The position numbers and the translations under genes are program-made. This document shows, one piece after another, positions 14,420 to 23,319 of a stretch of 44,089 nt of DNA (positions within the stretch are counted from its first letter, which is position 1; every line of letters starts with the position of its first letter). Origin of the DNA: Scytonema millei VB511283 (GTDB lineage: Bacteria > Cyanobacteriota > Cyanobacteriia > Cyanobacteriales > Chroococcidiopsidaceae); the NCBI RefSeq assembly GCF_000817735.3, contig NZ_JTJC03000001.1, forward strand, positions 1,082,128-1,126,216, in the 5' to 3' direction. Under the pieces are notes generated by a model. The model had not been told where the DNA came from. It did no database searches and was given only the letters and a program-made list of their open reading frames with translations.

Positions 14420-15151
14420 GTGACTCGGATTTCAATTATTATTCCCACGTTGAATGAAGCAGGCTGTATTGGACGTACTCTGCGACAGCTAAGCATACTC
14501 GATCCTCCAGCGTGGGAGGTGTTAGTTGTCGATGCTGGTAGTGAAGATGGTACGGTTGCGATCGCTCAAGCTGCGGGAGTGCAAGTTTTATTCTGTACCG
14601 ATCGAGGGCGTGCAATTCAAATGAACCAGGGGGCAAAAGCTGCCACTGGAGAAATTCTTTGTTTCATCCATGCCGATACTTGGGTTCCAGACGATCTCGT
14701 CGAGATAATCGAGCAGACTTTGGCAGATCCTGGAGTTGCAGGTGGGGGTTTTGTTTCCCTCATGGCAGGTTCCTCCAAAACTCGTTGGTTGATGTCTCTG
14801 CACAATTTTCTCAAAACTTATTACGCGCCGTTACTATTTCGTCCCCACTTATTTTTTCAGGGTTTGAGGTTACTATTTGGCGATCAGGCGATTTTCTGTC
14901 GTCGAACTGATTTTTGGCAATGTAGTGGCTTCGATCGCACTCTGACAATTATGGAAGAAGCCGATTTCTGCTTGAAATTAGTGCGGCAAGGGCGCATCCG
15001 GCAAGTCAATCGCATCGTTCAAAGTAGCGATCGCCGTGTTGCCCGTTGGGGATTCTGGAAAGCAACAGCAATATATCTATATATTGGTTTTTTGTGGGGG
15101 TTTGGTATTTCCCCCACATATTTAAAGCGACTGTATCGGGATATTCGGTAA
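14420..15151 (+). CDS. family 2 glycosyltransferase, TIGR04283 type
   Basis: The GT-A fold starts RISIIIPTLNEAGCIGRTL and has VLVVDAGSEDGT. The segment GRAIQMNQGAKAATGEILCF followed by IHADTW is diagnostic of the TIGR04283 group (often near radical-SAM or arsenosugar/selenodomain genes; none are seen here). HAD is the DxD-like metal site. A C-terminal hydrophobic segment (AIYLYIGFLWGFGI) suggests membrane association. I prefer GTG at 14420 (243 residues) because an ATG at 14387 lies right against the repeat array and adds 11 residues unlike the family; neither has a clear ribosome-binding site. Confidence 0.85.
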   Translation: MTRISIIIPTLNEAGCIGRTLRQLSILDPPAWEVLVVDAGSEDGTVAIAQAAGVQVLFCTDRGRAIQMNQGAKAATGEILCFIHADTWVPDDLVEIIEQTLADPGVAGGGFVSLMAGSSKTRWLMSLHNFLKTYYAPLLFRPHLFFQGLRLLFGDQAIFCRRTDFWQCSGFDRTLTIMEEADFCLKLVRQGRIRQVNRIVQSSDRRVARWGFWKATAIYLYIGFLWGFGISPTYLKRLYRDIR

Positions 15152-15167
15152 GTGGTCATTTGTCATA

Positions 15168-15190
15168 CCCTTCGGGAAGGGCTTCGCCCT
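15168..15190. repeat. dispersed hairpin repeat CCCTTCGGGAAGGGCTTCGCCCT
   Basis: Overlapping short stems (CCCTTCGGGAAGGG and AGGGCTTCGCCCT) form a compact dispersed repeat common in cyanobacteria. It lies between the convergent glycosyltransferase and P450 genes and could help end transcription, though no T run follows. Confidence 0.6.
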
Positions 15191-15240
15191 ATGTCATTTT
15201 TCATTTGTTGTTAGTTGACATCTGACAGTTGACTGCTTCA

Positions 15241-16677
15241 CTAATAGTTAGTAGTTAATGAATTCTTACCTGTATACTGTGATCTCTTCTCTCCCTCAGC
15301 TTCCTCAGCTCCCTCAGCTCCCTCAGCTCTCTTCCTCCGTCCAGTCATAACCATTTCTACTCTAGTAGGGGCTGAGACTAAACCTCGCCGCATGGGACGT
15401 ACGGGGCGGTTGTTGGCTAGCGAGAGTTCTAAGTTAGATAAGATGGTAGCCAAGACGAGTTTCATCTCAAACAGAGCAAAAGCTGCACCAATACAGCGCC
15501 GCACGCCGCCACCGAAGGGTAAGTACTCGTAAGGAGAAAATTGCCGTTCTAGGAAGCGTTCTGGCTTAAATTGCTTTGGTTCGGGGTAAAGGTCTGGGCG
15601 ATGATGGGCGAGATAAATGCTACCTACTAATACCGTACCTGGTTCTAACTGTTGTCCTAAGAGAGTAACGGGCGATCGCACGACTCTAGGAAAAGTGAGC
15701 ATTCCGATTGGATAGATCCGCAGGGTTTCGGAACAGACGGCGTTGAGATAGGGTAGTCGCACGATCGCGTTATGGTCTGGTGTATCGCCTAGACTATCGA
15801 GTTCTGCCAGCAACTTTTGCCGGACTTCAGGCAGTTTGTGAATCCAATATAATGCCCATGTCAAAGCTGTAGCCGTGGTTTCGTGACCTGCAACTAGCAA
15901 AGTTATCAACTCATCGCGTAATTCCTCATCTTTCATTGGTTCTCCGGCTTCATCCCGCGCCGCCATTAGTAAGCTAAGGATATCGGTACGCGCGGGATCG
16001 GGGTTGGCGCGACGTGCTTCTATTTCAGTTTGGAGGATTTGGTTGAGGTGCTGTTTTTGACGTAAAAACTTCCGCCACGGACTCCACGCACCAAGATCTC
16101 GTTGTAAGAAGGGAAAGAATAGTTGGCTGGCTTTGAGGGGCGAGTTCGTTAACTCCAGCATATCGTAGAGGAGTTTTTCAATCTGTTGATAGGATTCTCC
16201 TTCTCTCAAGCCGAAAACAGCCTGCAAAATGACGTTGAAGGAAATGGCTTGCATGGAATCACGCATGGAGAAAGGCTGATTCGGGTTCCATCGGCTGATA
16301 ACTTGTTGGGTAATCTCGGTAATGATGTCACCGTATGCCTTCATTCGATCGCCATGAAAAGGAGGAACCATCAGTTGGCGATGGCGGCGGTGGCGATCGC
16401 CACTTTGCATCATGACTCCAGAATTTCCTAATAATGGAGTCAGAATTTCGTTCATTTCTCCAGGTGCATCGAACTGCTTGTAAGTATCGTTGGTTAATAT
16501 TTCCTGTAACAGTTGGGGACTGTTGACGTAAACAAGGGGACGATAATTTAAACCTACCTTGAGGGTAAACCAGTCACCATAACGTTGAGCGCAAGACTCC
16601 ATTAAAGCAAAGGGATTAGCAATCCACTGTATCAGTTGAACGAGCGGTGGAGTTTTTGGACCTTGGGGTAGGAACAT
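15241..16677 (-). CDS. cytochrome P450, CYP110-like, with repeat-derived C-terminal tail
   Basis: A 478-residue P450. Visible motifs: I-helix LLVAGHETTATAL (about residue 261), K-helix ETLR (about 316), and heme loop YLPFGGGVRRCIGAAFALFE with the cysteine ligand near residue 392. The N-terminus PQGPKTPPLVQLIQWIANPF fits the CYP110 group of cyanobacteria, whose members hydroxylate fatty acids, alkanes or terpenes. The natural end is around VEMVMTGRRK. The last ~34 residues (AEGAEGAEEAEGEKRSQY and TTNY) are translated 9-mer and heptamer repeats at 15241-15345. No redox partner gene is adjacent. Confidence 0.92.
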   Translation of the reverse strand: MFLPQGPKTPPLVQLIQWIANPFALMESCAQRYGDWFTLKVGLNYRPLVYVNSPQLLQEILTNDTYKQFDAPGEMNEILTPLLGNSGVMMQSGDRHRRHRQLMVPPFHGDRMKAYGDIITEITQQVISRWNPNQPFSMRDSMQAISFNVILQAVFGLREGESYQQIEKLLYDMLELTNSPLKASQLFFPFLQRDLGAWSPWRKFLRQKQHLNQILQTEIEARRANPDPARTDILSLLMAARDEAGEPMKDEELRDELITLLVAGHETTATALTWALYWIHKLPEVRQKLLAELDSLGDTPDHNAIVRLPYLNAVCSETLRIYPIGMLTFPRVVRSPVTLLGQQLEPGTVLVGSIYLAHHRPDLYPEPKQFKPERFLERQFSPYEYLPFGGGVRRCIGAAFALFEMKLVLATILSNLELSLANNRPVRPMRRGLVSAPTRVEMVMTGRRKRAEGAEGAEEAEGEKRSQYTGKNSLTTNY

Positions 16678-16841
16678 AATTTCTGTCTCTAAATCTCTTT
16701 CTAAATCTTTTTTATTGTTACGCCAGCCTTAAGTAGTCAAAATATAGATACTGCATTACTGAAAATAATCTACCGCAAGCAGATGTAGAGTCAACCGCGA
16801 TCGCCTTAAACTTTCCTAGCGTTTTCTCGTTGGCGATCGCT

Positions 16842-18137
16842 ATGGTGGATATTTATATTCTCGATTTGTTTGTCATTGGGGTACTACTGCTAGCAGTCAC
16901 CCTTGGTTCGGGTTGGATTTCCCGCTTACCTTTTTCTTTTGCCCTCATTTACTTAGTTGTAGGAATTATTCTCGGTCCCTACGGCTTCAAACTCATTCAA
17001 GTACAACCAAATACAGAGTTTTTGCAACGGCTGACCGAATTTGTCGTGATTGTCTCGGTGTTCAGTTGCGGCTTAAAAATGAACCGTCCCTTACAATTGC
17101 GAGCATGGCAAATTACAGCCAGATTGATCGGGTTGCTCATGCCCATTTCAATTGTAGCGCTGGCAGCAGTAGGACATTGGTTATTGGGGATGAATTGGGG
17201 TGCAGCCGTGTTACTGGGTGCAATTCTCGCCCCTACCGATCCCGTATTAGCTTCAGAAGTACAGCTAGCAGACATTGACGATGAGGATGAATTACGTTTT
17301 GGTCTGACTTCCGAAGGAGGTTTGAATGACGCACTGGCATTTCCCTTTGTCTATTTTGGCTTGCATTTATTCAAAGACCCCAATTTAGATAACTGGTTTA
17401 AACAATGGGTAGCCGTAGATTTAATTTGGGCGATCGCATCTGGCATTGTGATGGGAATTGCCGTAGCTAAAGCTATTACTTGGCTCGATCGCAAGCTACA
17501 AAAACGTCGTCCTGCTGATGTTTTGATGGAGGATTTTGTTGCTCTAGGAACGATCTTGATTACCTATTCCTTGACAGAAATTGTTAATGGTTATGGATTT
17601 ATTGCTGTATTTGTAGCGGGGTTAGTCGTCCAGCGAAATTACGCAGACGATCCAGAAAAACGCGAATCCGAACTAGAATTCGTCGAACGAATTGAAAAGT
17701 TAATGGAAGTCGGAACAATTCTGTTACTGGGGTCGCTGTTGAGAATGCAACCCTTGTGGCAATATCTCGGAAATTCACTGATTGTGGCAGGTTTATTACT
17801 CTTTGTCATCCGTCCCGTAGGAGCATGGATTAGCACGATTGCAACAAATCCTCCGGTAGAATGCGATCGCCGTCGCTTGCATCCTGCCAGTCGGTGGTTA
17901 TTTGGTTGGTTTGGTATTCGCGGTGTTGGTTCTTTGTACTATCTCTTCTACGCTTTTGGTGAAGGTTTAAAAGACAGTGCGGCAGAACAAATTGCCTGGA
18001 TTACTTTCACGACAATCGTTATTTCTGTCGTTTTACATGGAATTAGTGCCACACCTTTAATGAATTGGTACGAGCGTAGAATCAGAGGGAAAAGCAGACG
18101 AGCAAAACACGCAACTCTACCCGAACAAAGCGAGTAA
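16842..18137 (+). CDS. CPA1-family Na+/H+ (cation/proton) antiporter
   Basis: With ATG at 16842 (MVDIYILDLFVIGV) the protein has 431 residues; an in-frame TTG at 16830 is possible. About 12 hydrophobic segments are visible. The ion-binding region reads GAILAPTDPVLASEVQ, then LTSEGGLNDALAFPFVYF, where the ND pair matches the conserved CPA1 site. It exchanges Na+ or K+ for H+ across the membrane, for pH and salt homeostasis. Near the end, WFGIRGVGSLYYLFYAFG carries the family's conserved Arg. The C-terminus is short and cytoplasmic, without a TrkA-C domain. Confidence 0.92.
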   Translation: MVDIYILDLFVIGVLLLAVTLGSGWISRLPFSFALIYLVVGIILGPYGFKLIQVQPNTEFLQRLTEFVVIVSVFSCGLKMNRPLQLRAWQITARLIGLLMPISIVALAAVGHWLLGMNWGAAVLLGAILAPTDPVLASEVQLADIDDEDELRFGLTSEGGLNDALAFPFVYFGLHLFKDPNLDNWFKQWVAVDLIWAIASGIVMGIAVAKAITWLDRKLQKRRPADVLMEDFVALGTILITYSLTEIVNGYGFIAVFVAGLVVQRNYADDPEKRESELEFVERIEKLMEVGTILLLGSLLRMQPLWQYLGNSLIVAGLLLFVIRPVGAWISTIATNPPVECDRRRLHPASRWLFGWFGIRGVGSLYYLFYAFGEGLKDSAAEQIAWITFTTIVISVVLHGISATPLMNWYERRIRGKSRRAKHATLPEQSE

Positions 18138-18144
18138 ATACTGC

Positions 18145-18172
18145 GTAGAGACGGATCGCGGTCCGTCTCTAC
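18145..18172. terminator. bidirectional hairpin between convergent genes
   Basis: GTAGAGACGGA (18145-18155) and TCCGTCTCTAC (18162-18172) form a perfect 11-bp stem with a 6-base loop. It sits between the antiporter stop (18137) and the convergent gene ending at 18180. It belongs to a dispersed GTAGAGACG repeat class; no long T tract follows on either side. Confidence 0.55.
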
Positions 18173-18179
18173 ATCCGTG

Positions 18180-18554
18180 CTATTTTGCAATTTTTTCCAG
18201 TAAACCTTTTGTCTTATCTTTGAGACTAGTTTTCCCTTCTTGGGCTTGAGCATCAATATTTTTGATATTAGCTTTCAGGTTAGGATCGAAATTTCGATTA
18301 GAGTTAGTAGTCCTTGCTTGTTTTGCCTCTTCCATTCTTCCCGTGGCTTCGCTATATTCATATGCCCGCTCGATCTTTTCTTCTGGAGTAGGTTTATACT
18401 CTGGAGGGATGAGTTTTGTCTCTTCTAAAGTGGCTGCATAAACTGGCGAATAGTTCGCGATCGCCATGCCAAAAAAGCCAAGTAAACTCACGAGAAATAA
18501 CAGTAAAAGCTTTTGCAAAAGTGCTTGTTTTAGATTGGATAAAATCCCACGCAT
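18180..18554 (-). CDS. secreted/lumenal hypothetical protein with signal peptide
   Basis: A 124-residue protein. The N-terminus has positive charges then a long hydrophobic stretch (LLLLFLVSLLGFFGMAIA) ending SPVYAA, a good Sec signal peptidase site after about residue 40. The mature part is hydrophilic, rich in Lys, Glu and Ala (EEKIERAYEYSEATGRMEEA), and predicted helical. No family was recognised; small helical lumenal or periplasmic proteins of this type are common in cyanobacteria. It converges on the antiporter gene. Confidence 0.65.
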   Translation of the reverse strand: MRGILSNLKQALLQKLLLLFLVSLLGFFGMAIANYSPVYAATLEETKLIPPEYKPTPEEKIERAYEYSEATGRMEEAKQARTTNSNRNFDPNLKANIKNIDAQAQEGKTSLKDKTKGLLEKIAK

Positions 18555-18659
18555 AACAGTCTCTCAAAAATTTTGACGATGAGAGCAGCTTACATTTTTT
18601 GCTATATCTATTCCTTCTATCAAAGGAAGCATAATATTACCATTTCCCATTCAATGTAG

Positions 18660-18687
18660 GTAGGGGCGCACAGCTGCGCGCCCCTAC
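18660..18687. repeat. dispersed hairpin repeat GTAGGGGCGC...GCGCCCCTAC
   Basis: A perfect 10-bp inverted repeat (18660-18669 with 18678-18687), 3' of the gene at 18693-19796. A second member of the same family is at 29107-29134. Likely to act as a transcript 3' end by position, but no T tract follows. Confidence 0.8.
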
Positions 18688-18692
18688 TTCAT

Positions 18693-19796
18693 TCACAACC
18701 ATTGCTGCTGAATGTGAATATTACGACTTGCCATAGTTTGTTCAAATAAATCTGTGGGTAAGGCTTGTTCTACAGTCGAAACGCCGGGGTGCTTGAGCTT
18801 ACCTGATAATAAAAGTTGGGCAATACTACCAGTACCGCAGCCAGCAGCGATCGCGGTGTTATCGTGAATCAACGTCGAACAATAACTCGCCTGCTGTCCG
18901 TCTTTTAACCCAGTGACTTCGGAACGAATTGCCACTCCAATTCCGCTAAAACGATTGGTCACATCAGTCATAAAGTGGCTGACATGGGATAAAAATTCGA
19001 TCGCGCTGCGCCGTTGCATCCAGGATTTGGGGAAGACATGGGCAGCAATCCAAGTGAGATGATTGTAAAAATCGGGAACGGAACCAAATTTGGTAATTAC
19101 GGTTTTGACGGGGAAGGCTTCCGGTAAGGTAAAAGCTTCTGGCATATCAAACCAGTAAACGCCAGATTTACCATAAGGTGCGGGAAAATCTACGACTTCG
19201 CGATCGCTATATGGCTTAATTTCCACCCACTGACCGTCAATCCAAGCGGTGAAAGGCTTCTGCAACCCCAAAAATGTCGTTCGCATCACCGTTACGCCAG
19301 CACCTCCAGAACCTGCTACTAAGTAACTGAGGTGGATGCGTTCTGGCTGGTCTAATTTTTCTACTCCCTGACGTACCATGCTGTTTGAGATTCCAGGGAA
19401 AACGCCTGTATTGACGATTGCTGTCACCCCAGCAGCTGAAGCCGCTGGAGATAAATCTAAAGCTTTGCGGGTAAAAGACCGATGATCGCTGACATCGAGA
19501 TAATCTATACCCGTTTCGATACAAGTTTTCAGAACGCTAGCGTCACGGAAATGAAACGGTCCGGCACAATGGATGACGAGATTGGAAGAAGCGATCGCTT
19601 CTCTTAATTTGGCTTTGTCTGCTATATCTAATGCTAGCGATCGAACCTGAGAACCCAGCTGCTTGCTGACTGAGGTTGCTGTATCGGGGTTACGGCTAGT
19701 GATGGTAATTTCTGCTGATGTATAACTGGCAATGTCTTGGGCTACACTGCTGCCGATTCTTCCCCTGCCACCAAGAATTAAAACTCGATCTGTCAT
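18693..19796 (-). CDS. saccharopine dehydrogenase-like NAD(P)-binding protein
   Basis: A 367-residue protein starting MTDRVLILGGRGRIGSSVA, a GxGxxG Rossmann fold for NAD(P). Typical family features are ITSRNPDTA (NADP ribose region), LVIHCAGPF and YLDVSDHRSF. The C-terminal half carries the family's substrate domain (FDMPEAFTLPEAF). Members are mostly uncharacterised oxidoreductases and few are true saccharopine dehydrogenases; substrate unknown. A TTG one codon upstream is a weaker start. Upstream on the same strand lies the BrkB-like gene, 88 bp away, so the two might be co-transcribed. Confidence 0.82.
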   Translation of the reverse strand: MTDRVLILGGRGRIGSSVAQDIASYTSAEITITSRNPDTATSVSKQLGSQVRSLALDIADKAKLREAIASSNLVIHCAGPFHFRDASVLKTCIETGIDYLDVSDHRSFTRKALDLSPAASAAGVTAIVNTGVFPGISNSMVRQGVEKLDQPERIHLSYLVAGSGGAGVTVMRTTFLGLQKPFTAWIDGQWVEIKPYSDREVVDFPAPYGKSGVYWFDMPEAFTLPEAFPVKTVITKFGSVPDFYNHLTWIAAHVFPKSWMQRRSAIEFLSHVSHFMTDVTNRFSGIGVAIRSEVTGLKDGQQASYCSTLIHDNTAIAAGCGTGSIAQLLLSGKLKHPGVSTVEQALPTDLFEQTMASRNIHIQQQWL

Positions 19797-19884
19797 CAAT
19801 CCAGAGTTATTACACCTTTTCTATTTGAACAGATTTTATGCCCGCTCTGCCTCGGTAGTAGGTATGAGTTTGGTTTTACCTCTA

Positions 19885-20862
19885 TCACTGTCTGCCAAAC
19901 CAGTTTTTTATCTTTGTCAAAAAACCAGAACGGCGGCGAGGACGGATACGCGGTGAATTTTGAGGATCTACAGATGGTAGTCGGTTAGCAGCAACAGAAA
20001 CAGCATGTTTTGTTGGCACAATTTCAGAACCATATTTACGGGCATAAACTTGCGTAAATTCAGCCCCTAAAAAGAAAACTTGGGCAGAATAATAAATCCA
20101 CACTAAAAGAACGGCAAGGGAACTAGCTGCACCAAAAGTCGAACTGACGGCTGCACTACCGAGGTACATACTCAATAATGTTCTGCCAATTGTGAATAAG
20201 AAAGCCGTTGTTGCCGCACCAACTAAAACATCTTTCCAAGCTATTTTGACATCGGGCAAGATAACGTAAATCATCGCAAATAATAATGTCATCAAGCTAA
20301 AAGAAACGACAAAGTTGAGGATAGATAATCCAGTGGCTAAACCGGGTATCCAACTATTCATAAAGCTGCTAAATGCTGCTAGTGCCGTACTCAACAATAG
20401 GGATAATAACAATAAAACGCCAATCCCTAAAACCATGCTAAATGAGATCAGGCGGCGGCGAATTAATACCCAGATTCCTTGTCCTGGTTTTGGTGCAACT
20501 TCCCAAATTGTATTGAGTGCGTCTTGCATTTCACCAAATAAACCTGTCGCACCTAACAGAAGTGTAGCAATACCGACAAAAGTTCCAGCAATACCCGTTC
20601 TAGTTTGGTTGACATTAGCCAGTGCAGTTTGTACGACTTTTGCCCCCGCTTCTCCTACTAAATCTTGAATCTGGGTGACAATTTCTCCTCTAGCAGCTTC
20701 TTCCCCGAATACTGCACCTGCCACGGCGATCGCGATCATCAGCAGTGGTGCGATCGAAAATATCGTGTAATATGCTAAGGCTGCTGCTAGCCGCGATGCT
20801 TTATCCTGGTTCCACTCCTGAAATGTCTCTTTTAATAATTCTCCAACAGATCGCAAGTGCAT
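19885..20862 (-). CDS. YihY/BrkB-family inner-membrane protein
   Basis: A 325-residue protein with six hydrophobic segments. The family core is visible: DKASRLAAALAYYTIFSIAPLL (residues about 20-41), GATGLFGEMQDALNTIWEV, and VLLVWIYYSAQVFFLGAEFT near residue 255-275. The family includes YihY and Bordetella BrkB; the biochemical function is not settled. The C-terminus is a basic tail (RIRPRRRSGFLTKIKNWFG). Start ATG at 20862. Confidence 0.92.
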   Translation of the reverse strand: MHLRSVGELLKETFQEWNQDKASRLAAALAYYTIFSIAPLLMIAIAVAGAVFGEEAARGEIVTQIQDLVGEAGAKVVQTALANVNQTRTGIAGTFVGIATLLLGATGLFGEMQDALNTIWEVAPKPGQGIWVLIRRRLISFSMVLGIGVLLLLSLLLSTALAAFSSFMNSWIPGLATGLSILNFVVSFSLMTLLFAMIYVILPDVKIAWKDVLVGAATTAFLFTIGRTLLSMYLGSAAVSSTFGAASSLAVLLVWIYYSAQVFFLGAEFTQVYARKYGSEIVPTKHAVSVAANRLPSVDPQNSPRIRPRRRSGFLTKIKNWFGRQ

Positions 20863-21114
20863 TGTTTGTCTCTTGTTGGTAGTTGGTCAATTATGCCTAC
20901 ACTTGAACTAAACCAGTTGAGATCTCTCAACTCCCTAGTAATTCGTAGGCTGAAGAAAATCGCTTTTGTCGCAGTCAAAAAGCAAAATGGTATGGATTTA
21001 TTGTAAGCTAGCTAGCCTGAGTTTTTATATCACAAATTTTTCCTATACCCAATCAAGTAGGTATTTTTATTTAAATATTTTTTTATGAATACAATTTAAT
21101 TTCGGAGTGATTTA
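20863..21114. other. AT-rich intergenic region
   Basis: No gene, terminator or array was found. The 3' part (21020-21110) is strongly AT-rich. It separates two minus-strand genes and must hold the BrkB-gene promoter. Confidence 0.4.
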
Positions 21115-21948
21115 TTATACAGTAATTGGAGTTTGAGATTCAGTATTGTCAGCTTGAAGAGGAAAAACTAAAAACTTTTCGCGATCGCTCAAACATTTTT
21201 GCGAAACCATGTCCGGTAAATTGGGTAAGATAAGTGCTGTTTTTCTGAGAAAGGTACTCGTCCACTTTCTAATCCAATAGTGCTGCATTTGATTGATAAT
21301 CTCTGCATCGTTGCCCGTAAAAATGAATTCAGCATTCTCATTCATCTGAAAGTATGCCAAACACTCAATCTGTTTGGGACGAGTAGAATCCCAATATTTT
21401 ATTGTCGATTTTCTTCCCATATAAGTACTTGTAAATTTACTTAAATGGTTGAGAGCATTCAATAATTCTAAAACTATAATTTTTTCTTTTTGTTTGATCG
21501 ACACGCTCTGAGTGCCATCGCATACTTGAGAAACTGTCTGTGAAATTGGCTGCGCGATCGCGCGAACGAGAGGAAATTCTTTAGCTAATTGCTGAAATAT
21601 AGTAATTGTTTGTTCGACATCTTTTTTGAGTACAGTTTTTAATTGTAGGTTAGCGATCGTTTTAATTGCCGCTAGTCCCATACTAGTCAAAACTAACAAG
21701 GTAACTTGCGAACTCACTTTATATGTATAAACGTAATTTGTGTGAATCGGAAATTCAAAAACATCAAATGCATCGGGATTTTTGATGATGTTACGGATAA
21801 AATTATGATTGAGAAATTCTTTGACTTGCCATTGTACAGTTTGCTCTTTCAAGCATAGGTAAGATTTTGGTTGCTCTTGAATGAGAATAATTCCTAATCC
21901 CACTACTCCTGGCAAGTTGAGAAAATTCTTAATAGTTGTCTCAATCAT
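21115..21948 (-). CDS. hypothetical protein, 277 residues
   Basis: A soluble protein that starts MIETTIKNFLNLPGVVGLGI. The N-terminal ~110 residues alternate hydrophobic strands and helices (FEFPIHTNYVYTYKV, then LLVLTSMGLAAIKTIANLQL), a layout that resembles a roadblock/LC7-type fold, but the resemblance is by eye only. The C-terminal half has no recognisable motif. I do not assign a function. It is flanked by long AT-rich gaps on both sides and looks monocistronic. Confidence 0.6.
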   Translation of the reverse strand: MIETTIKNFLNLPGVVGLGIILIQEQPKSYLCLKEQTVQWQVKEFLNHNFIRNIIKNPDAFDVFEFPIHTNYVYTYKVSSQVTLLVLTSMGLAAIKTIANLQLKTVLKKDVEQTITIFQQLAKEFPLVRAIAQPISQTVSQVCDGTQSVSIKQKEKIIVLELLNALNHLSKFTSTYMGRKSTIKYWDSTRPKQIECLAYFQMNENAEFIFTGNDAEIINQMQHYWIRKWTSTFLRKTALILPNLPDMVSQKCLSDREKFLVFPLQADNTESQTPITV

Positions 21949-22091
21949 GGGGCAATAATCCTTGTCATATTAGCTGAAATCATCCTCTATTATTGATTCT
22001 TCAGTTTGAGTTTACAGGCAAGATTTGATAAGGTTATACATAAATAAAAATAGCTTATTTTGTCAGTAGACTATGAATAGAAAAACCATAA

Positions 22092-22220
22092 CCGATTAGT
22101 TTAAGGAGAAATTCCTTTCTTCTCAAGGTAGATTTTACTGAAAATACCTCTGAGGGTAGAGGCGGTGTCACTTATGTCGGTAAATCCACGGAAAATATGA
22201 TTAATTTTATCAAAAAATAA
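22092..22220 (+). other. open frame without start codon; possible gene remnant, then a hairpin
   Basis: In the 340-bp gap 21949-22287, a plus-strand frame is open from a stop at 22089 to TAA at 22220 and reads ...FTENTSEGRGGVTYVGKSTE... to NMINFIKK. It has no start codon near a ribosome-binding site. Immediately after it, TAGGGT...ACCCTA (22221-22245, with an inner CGC/GCG stem) forms a hairpin, as at the end of a gene. It may be the 3' end of a decayed gene. Low confidence. Confidence 0.25.
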
Positions 22221-22287
22221 TAGGGTACGCGATCGGCGCACCCTAGCAATGTTGATTAGGTTTCAAACAATCGGACAAATTTTACCT

Positions 22288-22842
22288 TCATCGCCTCAAG
22301 ATAAATATTTGCGTGAAGTAATATTCACCTTTTGAATTTCTAGAAACACCAACACCAGTTAGGTTGTAACTACCTACGATGTTCCGTTGGTGTCCAGAAC
22401 TATTTAACCAGCCTTGAACGGCATTAGCAGCAGGATCGGCATAACCTTGATTATAAGCAACATTTTCTGCCGCTCCTCTATAGGGAATGACTTTGGCAAT
22501 CTCTTGCACTCTCTGCTGAAAACCATTATGGCTGAAAGGAACTGCACCACTCGCCATATTTTGACTGTGAATTCGGGCTTGATTGCTAATGGTATTGTCC
22601 CAAGTTAGAGGAGCTAAATTACGTCCTTGACGATACTGATTAATTCGGTTGAAAACAGCCCGTTCTATGGAGGAAGTATCAGCCTGAGCTAGGATAGTCG
22701 TATTAGGTTTCGGCTTTGCAAGTATGTTTTTCTTAGCGATCTCCCGGTGAGAAGTAGGGGTTTTAGCGTTAGCCGCAATTGTTGTTCCAGCGGTGAAAAT
22801 GACTGAACACAAGGCTAGTTTGAACAAAACAGAATGCTTCAT
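22288..22842 (-). CDS. secreted CAP-domain (SCP/PR-1, YkwD-like) protein
   Basis: A 184-residue protein. Residues 1-26 are a Sec signal (LFKLALCSVIFTAGTTIAANA). The CAP domain starts near residue 60: RAVFNRINQYRQGRNLAPLT, then ARIHSQNMASG, then GAAENVAYNQGY, and the C-terminal WLNSSGHQRNIVG with YYFTQIF. The His of HSQNMA, Glu of AENVA and His of SGHQRN are the usual cavity residues. Bacterial CAP proteins are extracellular; roles are mostly unknown. Two identical 17-bp palindromes lie upstream at 22902 and 22947. Confidence 0.92.
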   Translation of the reverse strand: MKHSVLFKLALCSVIFTAGTTIAANAKTPTSHREIAKKNILAKPKPNTTILAQADTSSIERAVFNRINQYRQGRNLAPLTWDNTISNQARIHSQNMASGAVPFSHNGFQQRVQEIAKVIPYRGAAENVAYNQGYADPAANAVQGWLNSSGHQRNIVGSYNLTGVGVSRNSKGEYYFTQIFILRR

Positions 22843-22901
22843 GCAATGAGTTCCAATGAAAGAATAAGCAAGTGAAACTGAAAATTTTCAGGATGAATCG
22901 C

Positions 22902-22963
22902 TGCTAAAAGAATTAGCAGGCAAGTTTATTTTCGAGACTGAACTGTTGCTAAAAGAATTAGCA
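22902..22963. promoter_or_regulatory. two identical 17-bp palindromes upstream of the CAP-domain gene
   Basis: TGCTAAAAGAATTAGCA occurs exactly at 22902-22918 and 22947-22963, 45 bp apart. Each is a perfect 6-bp inverted repeat (TGCTAA/TTAGCA) around AAGAA. They lie 60-121 bp before the CAP gene start. Operator use is inference. The plus strand is also open here up to 23068, encoding LLKELA at each palindrome, but without a start codon at its beginning. Confidence 0.5.
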
Positions 22964-23319
22964 AATGTACAGTTTAATCTAATGCGGTCACTCTTGAAAC
23001 TTTTTGCAGAAAGATTTAAAATTGACTGCAAAAATATAGTCTATAAATCTATTCAACTTTATCTCTAATTAGCTAACAAGCGAATTATTACTGAAGCTAT
23101 ATATCGAAGTAATTTTACTGAAATCTCAGCTACAGCGATTTTGTTTAAGTCATAAACCGATTGCTGTATTTGTTGATAGTTAATGGGTTAGCTGTTAACA
23201 CTCGGTATATAGCAATTCTCCTTCCGATGAGATACGTTCGTAGGGACGCACATCTGTGTATTGATGTCAACTTAAAGAGCGATCGCCCAAATCTGTTGAG
23301 TGCGATCGTCAATTTGACT

